The notes below the pieces were generated by a model. That model searched no databases and was not told where the DNA came from. It saw only the letters and a list, made by a program, of their open reading frames with translations. The position numbers and the translations under genes were made by a program. From Saussurea involucrata (lineage: Eukaryota; Streptophyta; Magnoliopsida; Asterales; Asteraceae), in NCBI GenBank assembly GCA_033807775.1, contig CM066315.1:7940501-8004500 (forward strand): a stretch of DNA of 64,000 bases, written 5' to 3'. This document shows, piece by piece, positions 21,401 to 32,706 of the stretch; positions within the stretch are counted from its first letter, which is position 1; the number at the start of each line of letters is the position of its first letter.

Positions 21401-23046
21401 GACCACTATGCTGAAGGTATCTCCGAGCCCTCGCCGCGGAACATATGGCCGTAGTCCGTCTGGGCGAGTCTCCCTGAATCAACAACTCTCCCCCGCTTGG
21501 GGTTTGAACCCGCACTTGTTTGTGGCGACAAACAATTTCCGCATCAAACGCGTCCATCCAATCCATGCCCACAATCACACAAAGCTCTCGCATAGCTATC
21601 GGAATCAAGTCGATGGGAAACCTCACACCCGAGATTTCCAACGTGCATCCTCGATACACATCCGTAACCGTCAAGGTCCTATCATCGGCAACCTCGACTA
21701 CCAAAGGACATCCTAACCGTCCCACCACTCGGCCCAAACTCTCGCTAAAAGTGCGAGACACAAATGAATGAGTAGCCCCGCTATCAAACATTACAACCGC
21801 AGGCACCGAGTTAACTAGAAACGTACCTAACATACAATTAACAACATATAAATACAAGGCATGAGAAGGAAGGACGAAAAGAAAGAGGGTGATGAAACAT
21901 ACCTGTCACCACTTTAGGCGTCGCCTGCGCCTCTTCCACCTTCAGCTGGTGGACTCTACCTCGCGCTGCCTCCGTTCCCGGCTGACCCGTACGACCGTCA
22001 GTGATGCGCAATGGGGCATTTGTAGGAGCCCTCTGTGCACCACCCCCATCAGCTGCTCTCGCGTTCGGACAATTGGCCTTCACGTGGCCCGTCTGCTTGC
22101 AGTTAAAGCAGACCATCAATGGCGACTTGCAATCCCGACTGAAATGACCGGACTGCCCACACTTGAAACACCCGTCAGTCCTCTTCCCACTAGTATCCCT
22201 GGGTTTAAACCCACCACTCCTCGAACTCCCGCGCGAATCAGAAAACTTTGACTTCTTTTGCACCACAGAGATTGGCGTCACCGCCTGTGTCACCTTTCTC
22301 TTCCTAACTTGGGTCTCTAACTCCAGCTCCCTTCTCCGGGCTGCATCCATCATTGCTGACAAAGAAGCGTACGACACCGTGCTCACGAATTCCCTGATCT
22401 CGGTACGTAACATATCCTTATACCGAGCCATCTTCATTTCCTCCGAGGCGGCATACTGAGGACAAAACAGCGCCATCTCAGTAAATTTCTTGTTCATTTC
22501 CTTCACAGTCTCCGTGGTTTGGGTTAGCTCCAAGAACTCCTTCGCTATCCGCTCCATCTCTACCGGAGGCACGTACTCGGCACGGAACCGAGTAACGAAC
22601 TCCTCCCAAGTAAGGGTAGTACGCTCGGCAAAAGTCAGCGCTGAAGCGCACCAATCCTTCGCCCCATCGTGAAGCAAGTTCACAGCAAAACGGACCTTCA
22701 GATTATCCGGGCAGCCGCTGGTCAAGAAAGCACACTCCATATCAGAAATCCAACGCATGCTAACAATTGGGTTCGGGTCTCCCTTGAACTCCGGTGGAGA
22801 ACAGGCAGAGAGATCCCGATACTGGAACTCTCGATTACGGGGCTGTCCCCCAGCAGGCGGCGGAATCGTTGCAATGCGCTCCTCCAACAGAACCGTCACC
22901 TGATCTTGGATGGCGGTGATAATCTCGGGGATTGCCTCCCCGATCACATGCGCTACCTCAGACGCAATCATTTCTCGAATCTGTTCCTCCGTGATCCCCG
23001 CCTCAGTTCGCGGCTCAGTCGTGTTGTTCCTCCTAGTGATGGCCAT
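18492..23046 (-). CDS. Gag-Pol polyprotein of Tekay chromovirus, spliced (2 exons)
   Basis: Exons 23046-21903 and 21826-18492 join in frame to 1493 codons. The ATG at 23046 (MAITRRNN) is preferred over an upstream one. Gag: helical capsid region, then two zinc knuckles (CFKCGQSGHFSRDC, CFNCKQTGHVKANC). Protease DSGATHSF at about residue 396; RT with YRELNKLTVKNRYPLPRIDD and FIDDILVYSK (about 730); RNase H with VYCDASYQGLGV (about 880); integrase with HPGATKMY...CLTCRK zinc finger (about 1077) and MDFITKIPK core (about 1140); C-terminal chromodomain (about 1440-1492, WKHRKGSEWTWEPE), which targets integration in this clade. No internal stop is seen. Without splicing, Gag alone (402 aa) ends in the intron at 21838. 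Confidence 0.92.
21827..21902 (-). other. 76-nt intron between gag and protease
   Basis: The minus strand begins GTATGTTTCATC after GTGACAG and ends TTAATTGTATGTTAG before GTACGTTTC. It is pyrimidine-rich with branch-like TTAAT near the acceptor. 76 is not a multiple of 3, and removal fuses the gag and pol frames into VTGTFLVNS, the uninterrupted form usual in related elements. Confidence 0.8.
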
Positions 23047-23837
23047 TCTAGAGAGAAGAAAATACAACGAGTTATTAGTACCTAATAACTCACACCAACA
23101 ACACTCACGCTCAGCTCCTTGGGTTCCTCACGACTTTCCCGACTCGAGCACTGATCCTGTGCTTCCGGTAGTAGGAGCTCTACTACTACCTTCCACACCT
23201 ATCATCGCTCGTTCCGAGTCCCATCCCGAGGGGTCCAAGTAGCTTCTTGCCGCAACTACACACATATGCCCACACCGGCATATATACTCACTCTTCTTAG
23301 CTCCCTAGGAATTCCATCTCAACCACTACCCTTGCTACTACCGAATCCCCACTAATCATAAAGAGTGGCCTCGCGAATACCCGATTACATGCAGTGCAAA
23401 ATAAATAGACATTCCAATACAAGATTCTGTCCTAGAACGGTTGGACTCAAACAAGAGCTGCGCAATAGAACTAAATCGAATATTCTAAGGCTATAAGTCT
23501 CTTACTGCATACAACCTAGAGGGTATCCACTTAGTAACCTATCATAATTAGCATAAATTCCTAATAGCAAGCAGTCCAACATACCGCATAGTGTCAACAA
23601 CAGGCAATCTAGCATGCATACTCTATGAACTAGAAAGCAATAAAACACTAAGCATTTTACCTTTCCCTTTGGCTCCGGCTGACTGTACACACTGCGCCTT
23701 CGATCACCGTTCCTCGAACGTGTTTTTACCCTTTTCTTTTATTCCCAAACAGGTTTAATAAAGAATTTGAAAATTTTACGTCCGAGCCGCAACTTGAGAC
23801 CAAACACACCGAGGTGCGTTTGATTCACTCAAGCTGT
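23047..23837 (-). other. Untranslated leader of the Tekay element
   Basis: No convincing ORF. The segment 23300-23700 is homologous to 50060-50460 in the non-coding LARD, including 'aagagctgcgcaatagaac', which suggests a packaging or replication role for the conserved leader. Short shadow ORFs differ between the two. Confidence 0.7.
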
Positions 23838-23849
23838 GCTCTGATACCA
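23838..23849 (-). promoter_or_regulatory. Primer binding site (tRNA-iMet type)
   Basis: TGGTATCAGAGC on the minus strand, three bases downstream of the 5' LTR end (TGTAACGTCCC boundary at 23853). Confidence 0.9.
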
Positions 23850-23852
23850 AGT

Positions 23853-26096
23853 TGTAACGTCCCAAAAATTTCGAGAAATTTAAAATTTTTAATTAAACAT
23901 TTCGTATATAAAACCCATTAAATAATCCCAACATATTAGTTGCAAAATCATAAATATTGTTCATGTAACCAGAAACCAGCGGAAATAATGTTAATAAATA
24001 AAACTAATAATAGCCAGCTCATCCCGCGCGCCAGTGTGTACCCGTCACGCCTTAGAGCCACTTGTACCTGAAATACACAGTTTATTGGGAAAAGGGTAAG
24101 CACGAAGCTTAGTGAATTCAAACACCATAATAACACAGTTATTCCACACTACCCCTAAAACAATTAGTGACACACAAACGATCATACAAGTCTACGAACA
24201 AATCATAAACATGCATATCCACACTCACCCACCTAAGAGGCACAAGTCGGTCCCACCGACCACATGATAACATCTCCGGCCCCGCCGAATCCCCGGTCCC
24301 ACCGAGCCTCTACGCCACCCGCGTATAAAATCTCCGACCCCGCCGGATCCTCGGTCCCACCGAGTTAACATGACAACATAGTATCAACTAGACACCCCAC
24401 TATCTAGTTCCACAACACAATCACATAAAGCTACCACACACGTACTACAGCAATGATAAAACAACCGTTATTAGATATAGTGAGAGAACTCACCTCGAAT
24501 GCGCGCCTAGCTTAACAACACAATTCAAGCTTCACAATTACGGTCACTTCCCAGCACCTAAACGCATGTTAAAACGTGTCAATACGAGACCCGGACCCTA
24601 TGACACGACACACGCTTAAACCGTCACTAAAACTATTTTCCGTTCTCGCCAAACAGGTCTGTTCGGGACCTGTTTCGAACCCTTTAAACCCAGAAAATTC
24701 CCAATATTATTTCATGATTAGAAAGTAATCTGAGATAGGGTTTCAAGGACATATTATACGCCTCCTAACGATTTTTCTACAATTTATTATGAATTAAATA
24801 CGAACGTCCACAAAAACTGTCCGTTTTCGGACCAGCCGCGCAAACAGCCCGAAACAGCCTAGCTACGGGCTTAATCAGACTTTCGGCAAAACACGAAAAA
24901 CCTCTCCAACTCAAATTGGGAACTTTGGGCACCAATTTCACGTCAAAACGAGTTACGAGTGAAACGTTAAGGCTTTCGCAAGATCAAGGCAGATTCCAGA
25001 AATTTTCACATGAAATGACGAATCACCGAAATTGCGACCACTTTTTCGCCCAGCTAGAGACCGAACCAGTTTTCCGCTAAAACACGGAAAACGTGCCCGA
25101 CCCCGAACTTGAACCGAGGGCGCCAGTTTCGGCTCAAACGGAGTTACGACGGGAAAGTTATAGCCGTCGCAAAAACAGTGGCTGCACCATTTTCCACATG
25201 AATTGATGATTATAAAAAACGACGGTTTTAACGAAACGGCTTAAACGATTAAGTCAAGGCTTAACGGATTCTACGGTGATTATTAATAAGACATTGCCAC
25301 GCACCACCCTCTGCCCTCCGGCAGTGGTGGTCGCCGGCGGCGGTTCATCGACGAGGAAATAAAACAACCCGCAAACCACCGCGATACCACTACCCTCTCG
25401 ATCACCCTACCGCATGCACCAACGACTCACACCACCACCGCCACCCGACACCCAGCCACCAAAGTGGCGGCGCGGCAGCGGCAGCGGTGGCATTTCTCGC
25501 CGGTGACGAAAACAAAACAAAGGAAAAGAAACGCCGAGATAAACGACGAAACCTTACCTCGCGAGATCCCACGACGGCGCAACCGCTGTCCTCCTCGACT
25601 TCTCCGGCGAACAGCAGGCTCCGCCGGACAGCAGCCTCCGGCGAACAGCAGGCTCCGCCGGTACTTCCTCTTCCTTCTCGCCTTCTCGATCTTCCTCTCA
25701 CTCTCTCCCGAAACTCTCTCTCTTTCTCGCGAACTCCGGCGCCGAGCAACACGCTAGGGGAAGGGGAGGTGATCGCGGCTGCCAAAGGGGAGGGAGGAAT
25801 TAGGGTTTTGGTTTCTTTGTTCGTGGGTTTTTGGCCGAGAGGAAGGAACGAGGAGGAGATAAGGGGTGTTCGGTGCCTTGCATGGGCCGAGCCCCAATCT
25901 AACCTTTCCCCATTTGACACTAAAAGCCCCTCAACTTATCCTAAACCCGCATAATTACACTTGATCAAGAAATGTTCTCTATATTGGTCCCTCGACATCG
26001 AACCACAAACAAAACAATTAAGGGTAGACGTTTTACATATCTTTAAGTAAAAAAAAATAAAAAATTACATAAATGTACCGGGACACGGGCTTTACA
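23853..26096 (-). repeat. 5' LTR of the Tekay element (2,244 bp)
   Basis: Ends are TGTAAAGCCC (minus start at 26096) and GGGACGTTACA (23853). It contains a GC-rich CCGGCGG block (about 25320-25640), a block of CGGT-CCC-ACCG hairpins (24246-24364), a stem-loop TAAGC-ACGAA-GCTTA (24097-24111) and an AATAAA signal nearby (minus, about 24086). Confidence 0.9.
24246..24364 (-). repeat. Array of short CGGT-CCC-ACCG hairpins in the LTR
   Basis: Five units. GTCGGT-CCC-ACCGAC (24246-24260) and CTCGGT-CCC-ACCGAG (24350-24364) are perfect 6-bp stems, with three imperfect ones (TCCGGC/GCCGAA, CCCGGT/ACCGAG, TCCGAC/GCCGGA) between. The three-base CCC loop is constant. Confidence 0.7.
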
Positions 26097-27316
26097 GTAC
26101 CACGGGTCCAAGGGCCACGAAGCACATCTCAAACCGTCGACGTGAATCGGTCCGTAGCTGCATGACAGTACCAGGGTTCTGCAGCTGCAAATTATATAAA
26201 TATGTCGGGAATCGTTCATACGACTCCTCGAACATGCCTCTCACCATATGCAGTGCCTGGCATCGCGCACGCCAAGCTTGGTGGTAATCAATCGTGACGC
26301 CGAACTGCTGGTGAACATCGTGGACGATGTCCTTTGGACGCAATGACCTGCTAACATCAAGAAATTTGTTTTTCAGTATCGCACCCAAACTCTTTTTGCC
26401 GGCTTGTTTGTGGTGGGGATTCAGTTGCGTCCTCGTACAAGTGTGTACGTCGTGCAACTTTCTAATCATTAACGCCCCTCCCTTTGGGACCCGTGTGAGT
26501 CGCGTACATCCTCCACTCACACTTTTCTCTCGCACATTCAACTATGTATCTGCTTTTGTCAGATTTTCGCGTGTGACTTTGGAAACCCTCTTCCAAGAAC
26601 TTAAGTCCGATCTGACTTGCCAAGAGATCCTTCGAATCGAATATCTGACCTACTTTTAACCTTTCACTGCAAATATAATGTGTAGGTTCGTAGTTTTGTG
26701 TCTGGGTATGGGAGTCTGGAAGAATAGGGGGCATATCAAAAAAGTCATTTATCTGACTACATGATTTTCTACTAGGGGTATATGTTTCGTAATCATCACT
26801 ATCGGTATCTGATCTGTTTATATAAGAATTACCCGTTCTGAAAACGTAGGTTTCGTCATCAGCAACTCCAGCAGAACTCCCTTCTAAATGAACTGTTAGG
26901 GCGTGGGACGCCTGAAATTGAGAATCAGGCTGCTCTATTTGGAGGTCTTCGTCATCAGCGTCGTCGTCACCGTCGTCGTCACCTTCGTCGTCGTCTTCGT
27001 CAGATTCGCCGGCATACACAAAAAGTAATGGCGGCCTTTCTGAATCGGTTGCAAAGTGCAGAAAACTAGAGATATCCCCATCGTTGGATAAATCCACCAA
27101 TGACTCATCACAATTTTTAAACACTAACTTGCAAACAGCAGAAGGGTTGATTCCACATTTTTGCATGGCGTATGCAAAAAATTTCTAATAAGTATAGTTT
27201 ACTGACAATTTTACACCATGCTTAGATTTATAAGCAAAATTCCACTCATTGTTATCTTGCACCCATTCACCATCGAAACAGAAATATAGCTTAGCATTTG
27301 CAACAGATGAATTCAT
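26097..27316 (-). pseudogene. MuDR-family transposase, N-terminal part, broken
   Basis: The ATG at 27316 (MNSSVANAKLYFCFDGEW) opens a PB1-like start typical of MULE transposases. An in-frame TAG follows at codon 44. Then come a hydrophobic segment, an Asp/Glu-rich linker (DEDDDEGDDDGDDD), the MuDR DNA-binding domain (VGQIFDSKDLLASQ, YIVECAREKCEWRMYA) and, after a frame change near 26480 in GGG-rich DNA, IRKLHDVHTCTRTQ and the FLDVSRSLRPKDIVHDVHQQ region. The catalytic DDE/SWIM part is missing because of the Tekay insertion at 26096/26097. Confidence 0.85.
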
Positions 27317-27616
27317 TTTTTCAGTAGTATCTCAAAAACAAAATATTGTAGAAAGAAAGCAAGAAAGAAGTATGGAATCGGTGTGTGGATTATGGATTGC
27401 ATTTTACATCTATTTATGGATGAAACAATCAACATTGATGACAACCAATCTCTCATTTCATCCACAAATTGGTATTCCAAAAACACTGATTCAACATTGA
27501 TGAAAACATGCCAGTGAATTTTAACCACAAATTGGTCTTCAAAGTACAATAATTGTGGGAAAAAAATAAAAGCATGCAAGATTCGTCCAAGTTCAGGGTC
27601 TGAAAGTGTAAATTTT

Positions 27617-27839
27617 TAGCCAATCGCGGGCTGCGATCGCGGGGAGGGACCAAAGTGTCACCGCGACCATAGTTGAGGGGCACCGCGGGACACTTTTTGG
27701 CCAAAGCCCGTGCCATGTAGGCCCTAGCCCGCGATCGCGGGGTCCATCGCGGACCGTTGGGGCATTTTGGTAAACCGTGAGATTTTTGTGGCATTTTGGT
27801 AAGATGAAGTGAAAGTTGGGGCATTTTAATTAAATTCCC
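27617..27839 (-). repeat. MULE terminal region
   Basis: GC-rich 'gcgatcgcggg' and 'ccgcgggacactttttggcc' parts, then two 'ggcattttggta' units and the end CATTTTAATTAAATTCCC, collinear with the DUF1985 element end at 9717. Confidence 0.7.
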
Positions 27840-28589
27840 ATAATAAAATATTGTTTTTCTCTCTTGATAATGATTTTTAGGGATTTTTGGGGTAATCTCC
27901 ATATTTGGAGAAAATGACATTTTCTCTCCGACTTTCTCTAAAATGAGGATGGGCTTGGGGAAGCTGTTGGAGCTGATTTTAGGACCAAAATCCTCATATT
28001 CCCCGTTTTCTCCAAAATGGAGAAGATGTTGGAGATGCTCCAAGTTGTTCATATTTTTTTTTATCAGGTTGGATTTTCACTCATTTTATCTAACAAAAAA
28101 GTTGCTTTAAAAATCCACTCTAATGTTATCAAGCTTTTCAAAAGCTTTTTGTATTTAACTATCATTATTAAAAAAAATTAGAATGTAAATATTATAGAGG
28201 GAAAGGGTTAAAAAACTTTTGATCAACATCTCATTGCATAATAAGACATTGTATAATAAGCTTTGTAAAAAGTTTTTTACTCTAATGCATTAACCTATTA
28301 GGATAGTAAAAAGCTTTTGAAAAAGCTACATTTGGAGATGCTCTAAGAGCTAGAAATTCTGTTTTTTTTCTCTTTTTGGAAAATGATTTTTTGAATCGTA
28401 ATTGTGAAAAAAATGTAGTGTTGGGGTTAGTTTAAAAGTAACCGGATAATGGGAGACTGAAATTGATTTAATTATGTTACTTTCTTTAGAAGGAATTTCA
28501 TCAAAAATAAGGTCTTTAGCGGATTTAATGAGATAATTAAAACTAGATACCATAATTCTAGGGTGTTTAGAATTAGTTTGTGAGGAAAA
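27840..28589. other. AT-rich spacer with MITE-like 'ggagatgctc' ends
   Basis: 'ttggagatgctc' occurs at about 28031 and about 28330, and 'aatgcataataagaca' at about 28236, resembling the sHSP 3' flank. These are fragments common at MITE ends, but I cannot pair the ends. No coding sequence. Confidence 0.4.
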
Positions 28590-29499
28590 ATCAATAATCA
28601 ATATATATATTAAAGCAAAAACCACAAAAAGTGACTTGGTACCATGAGGTTTAAGTATTCCTCAAATCTTGAAATGTGGTTGAGTTTCATCATCTCACAT
28701 TGGTAGAAAAATGAAAGTTTTGAACTAAGAAGTGGCTATAAGAAAGGAAGGAGTGGATACTTTTGTGTCAACTCATGTGGTTGGCTCATTTAGCTTAACC
28801 TACATTTGCATCATCCCACATTGGTAAGAAGATGCAAGTTTTAAAGTATGAAATGTGTATAAGAAATAAAGGGTGAATGTTTTTGTGTCAACTTATGTGG
28901 TTGGCTCAATTTAATTTACCTTATTTTTGCAAAACAAGCTTTACATATAACAATTAATTAAAATAATACTTTTGTGATAACTAATAAAGTTTCATTTTAC
29001 ACTACCCCAATAAATTAATATATCAATATATATACTTAAAGAACAACCACAAAGAGTGACTCGACACCATGAAGTTTAAGTATTTCTCAAATCTTGAAAT
29101 GTGGTTAGTTTTAGAATCCCATATTGGTGGAAAGATTATCATTTGGAAGAAGATAGTAAGGATATATAAAATGGTGATGAAAGGTTTTGAAATCAATAAT
29201 TAATATACCAAATGGTAAAAGTATAGTGCACAATTAAAATATAAACCAATGTTGGTGAATTGGGACCATGATGTTTGAGTATTTCTCAAATCTTTTAATA
29301 AGGTTAAGATTTATCATTTTCCTTTGTTGGTAATATGATAGTTTGAAAGAAAATTATGGTATGAAAATAGAGATGTAAGGTTTTGAAATCATCAATATCA
29401 ATTTATCATTTTCTTTTGTTGGTAATATGATAGTTTGAAAAACAATTATGGTATGAAAGTAGAGATGTAAGGTTTTGAAATCATCAATATCAATATATC

Positions 29500-30455
29500 T
29501 GTTGGTCCCAAAATGGCTCAACAAGTATTGTAGAAGGGGGGGGGGGGGGGGGGTTGAGTACAATACTCAGATTTTTCACAAGTTTTAGTTCAATATATTG
29601 AAAATCTTTCAATAAGAATTACACATAGAAAACAAAAGATTGTTGCGGAAAAGAACAGTTAAACTATTCTAACAATCTAACACAAAGTAAACTGAAAAAC
29701 ACTTAGAACAAATTGGACACTTAGACACAAGATGCAGTTTCAGTAAGAAAGGAGTTTGCACTTAGTAATCTTCAGAAGCGTAATTTGCATGGAGAGTCTT
29801 CACCTCTATTTATAGTCCATGCATCATTTAATGCATGGGACACTTGTCACTCTTCCATTCATTGTAGAGGTTGACTTCTGAAAAGCTGATATCTCCTTTT
29901 TAACTTATCCAAAGAACCAGGAGGACAGTCGTACCAGAAAAAGACCTTATCTGAGAATAGATAAAATGACAAAATGCCACTTTTATCTGACAATAGGATA
30001 TTGTCTCATAATAAATGATCTTCTCTTTTGTCTATAGAGAATAAGGCTACCGACCTCATATATTGAAAACTACACCAATTCGAAATCTCACTTCTTTAGA
30101 AAGGAGAGAGAGTTTCACCGAAGTGTTTAATATTTCGGTGCAGTCTTCTTGAACTCCCACCGATTTCTGAACACATATCGGTGGAAGTCTTCTTGGACTC
30201 CTCACCGAATTTCTTCAATTCGGTGATGCGTGTCCACCGATAGCACAAGCAAATCGGTGGTGATGTAACTTGTAGAAACTTGCTGCCGATTTTCTCACTT
30301 CCGCAATGAGATAGTCTTCGCACTTGGTTTCGGTTGATCTTCGACTTCACCGAACAATTGGTATAAGAGTACAAGTTACACAAAAGAATCCAAAAACATT
30401 CTAAGTATCTAAGAGGGTTTAATTGAGTCAACTTCAAATCTGTGATGACCCAACA
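29500..30455 (-). repeat. Solo LTR (TGTTGG...CCAACA), TSD ATATC
   Basis: A 956-bp segment with inverted ends TGTTGG/CCAACA, flanked by ATATC at 29495-29499 and 30456-30460. A minus-strand TATA (CTATAAATAGAGG, about 29817-29805) suggests minus orientation. An 18-G run lies at 29536-29553. No internal element sequence is present, so it arose by LTR-LTR recombination. The ends fit Copia-type LTRs; the clade is unproven. Confidence 0.8.
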
Positions 30456-30987
30456 ATATCAATATCAATATCAATCAATATATATATATTAAAGGAGAAA
30501 CCATGGGTGTTGACATGGCAAAATAAGAATCAAGTATTCATCAAATGGTGAATTGTGGTTGATTCTTCATTGTCCCACATTGGTAACAAAAGTGAAAAGT
30601 TAGATGTGTAAGTGATTATTTAAAGGATAAGATATAGCTTGAAGGTTCATCCACAATTTGATCTATTTTTGGTTAAATAGTTAATTTTTTATTTACATGA
30701 CAAAATATTCAGATAATAGTTTTAAACATTTCATATCTTTAAAAAGAGAATCAAAAGGATTTAAGATGGCATAATGAGAGTTGAGTATTGATGTATTGTT
30801 GAATTGTGATTGAGTTTAGATATCCCACATTGGTGAGAGGTTGAAAGGTTAGAGTAGATTGATATGTATAAAAATCATGATAAGATGTCATTGTGTCAAC
30901 TCATGGGGTTTGAGTCATAAGATAATCTTATTTGGATGACTTTATTTTTGCAAAAATAAAATTATTATAAAAAATAAAATCAATCAT

Positions 30988-31018
<31 letters not shown>

Positions 31019-31476
31019 GAAACCACCATGTATGAGGTGACATCCTAAGGAATGAGTATTTTTCATTTCCTGGGATCTGGTTGAATGTTGTATATTCCAC
31101 ATCGATGGAAAGATGAAAAATTGACATTGAATTATTAGTATATGAATGGAGGTTGAGATGCCTTTGGGGCAACTCATTGGGTTAGCTCATCTTGGCCAAA
31201 CCTCTAAATTCATGCGATTGGTTATTTTGGTGACTCAATTTGGTTCATTTTTGCCGATTCTAGTTGCTCATTTTGGCCGACCCGAGTTGACTCATTTTAA
31301 CCATACAAGTTAAAATTTCATTATAAGATTTAAGTTATTTAAAATATTGAATTATGATGTGATTTTTTTATCCCACGTTAATGAAAAATTTTTGTTTGAA
31401 AATTCCTTTGAAAATGTAAAGGTTATTTGGTTAACCGACTTTTGCAAAACAACCCTATTTATATTAAATTTGTGTG

Positions 31477-31541
<65 letters not shown>

Positions 31542-32421
31542 GGAGAACAAGGTTGATGATATGACATTATAAGAATGAAAATTTTGTCAAATGATGAATT
31601 ATGGGGAAATCTTGATTGTCCCACATTGACGTGGAAGTGAAAAGTTAGATGAGAAATTGTCTATATAAAGGAGAAGATGATAACTTGAAGTATTGAATAT
31701 TGACCCAAATTTAGATTCAGTTTTGGTTTAAATAACTATTTTTTATTTAGATGACAAAATATTTTATCTAATAGTTAAAAATTATTTTCATTATATATAA
31801 ATATATACCCACAAAGAATAAGGTGACATTATAAGAAATGAGTAGTTTTCATTTGAGTTGTGGTTAAATTTGGTATATCTAATTTTGATGTTATATTAAA
31901 AGAAGAAACCACAATGTATGAGGACAATGTATGAGGTGGCATCCCAAGGAATAAGTATTCTTCATTTCTTGAGTTGTGGTTGGATTTTGTATGTCCCACA
32001 TTGATGGAGAGATAAAAATTGACAATAAATTGTTAGTATATGAAGGGAGGTTGAGATGTCTTTGTGACAACTCACTAGGTTAACTCCTCTTGGCTAAACT
32101 TTTAAATTCACGTGGTTGCTTATTTTGGTGACCCGAAATAGCTCATTTTTGTCTATTCGGGTTTGCTAAAGAAGATGACTTGGAATCATAAGAGTCGAGT
32201 ATTCCACAAACATTATAATATAGTTAAGTTTGTTTATCCCACATTGGTGGGAAAAAGGAAAATTGAAAGTGTGTATATGAAAGGAGGAAGAAATTCTTTT
32301 GTAGCAAATCATGTTGTTGGCTCAAATGAGTAAACATTCTTTTGTTTTACAAAATATTTTTTTTAATATAGAAATGTGGTTAAGTTTACTTATCTTACAT
32401 TACTGAGATAAAGGAAATCAT

Positions 32422-32461
<40 letters not shown>

Positions 32462-32706
32462 AAAAACAAAAGAATGACTTGACATAATGAGAGCTGGGTA
32501 TTTCATAAACATTTATAAACATTTAAATGTGGTTAAATTTGCTTATCTCACATTGGTAGAAAGAAGGAAAATTGAAAGTTGAAAGTGTGTATATGAAAGA
32601 AGAAATATGTTCTTTTGTAGCAAATCGTATTGTTGGCTCAAATGAGCAAACACTTTTTTTTACAATTTTTTTAATATATTGAAATGTGGTTATGTTTACT
32701 TATACA
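30456..32706. repeat. Helitron-like units with TA/CA microsatellites
   Basis: Continuation of the cluster. (TA)n at about 30988-31015; (CA)n followed by (TA)n at 31479-31537; (TA)n at 32422-32456. Only microsatellite-driven ORFs occur here. Confidence 0.6.

Larger units (their letters stand above)
17703..26096 (-). mobile_element. Tekay/Del-type Ty3/gypsy chromovirus, 3' LTR truncated
   Basis: Minus-strand order: complete 5' LTR (26096-23853), PBS, about 0.8 kb leader, spliced gag-pol, purine tract, and the first 0.77 kb of the 3' LTR (18474-17703). The remaining roughly 1.47 kb of the 3' LTR is missing. Its break shares AGTGGT with the flanking DNA, pointing to illegitimate recombination. 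The element sits in a MuDR transposase pseudogene (junction 26096/26097). Coding capacity looks intact, while the LTR pair differs by several indels, so this is not a very recent copy. Confidence 0.9.
26097..27839 (-). mobile_element. MULE with MuDR transposase, cut by Tekay insertion
   Basis: The right end (27617-27839) is homologous to 9500-9717. The transposase starts at 27316 and is interrupted at 26097 by the Tekay 5' LTR; no continuation is found beyond the truncated 3' LTR. The element is inactive. Confidence 0.75.

Noticed and set aside
28030..28345. MITE with GAGCATCTCCAA ends
   Set aside because: Both 'ggagatgctc' strings point the same way and no complementary ends or target duplication could be paired.
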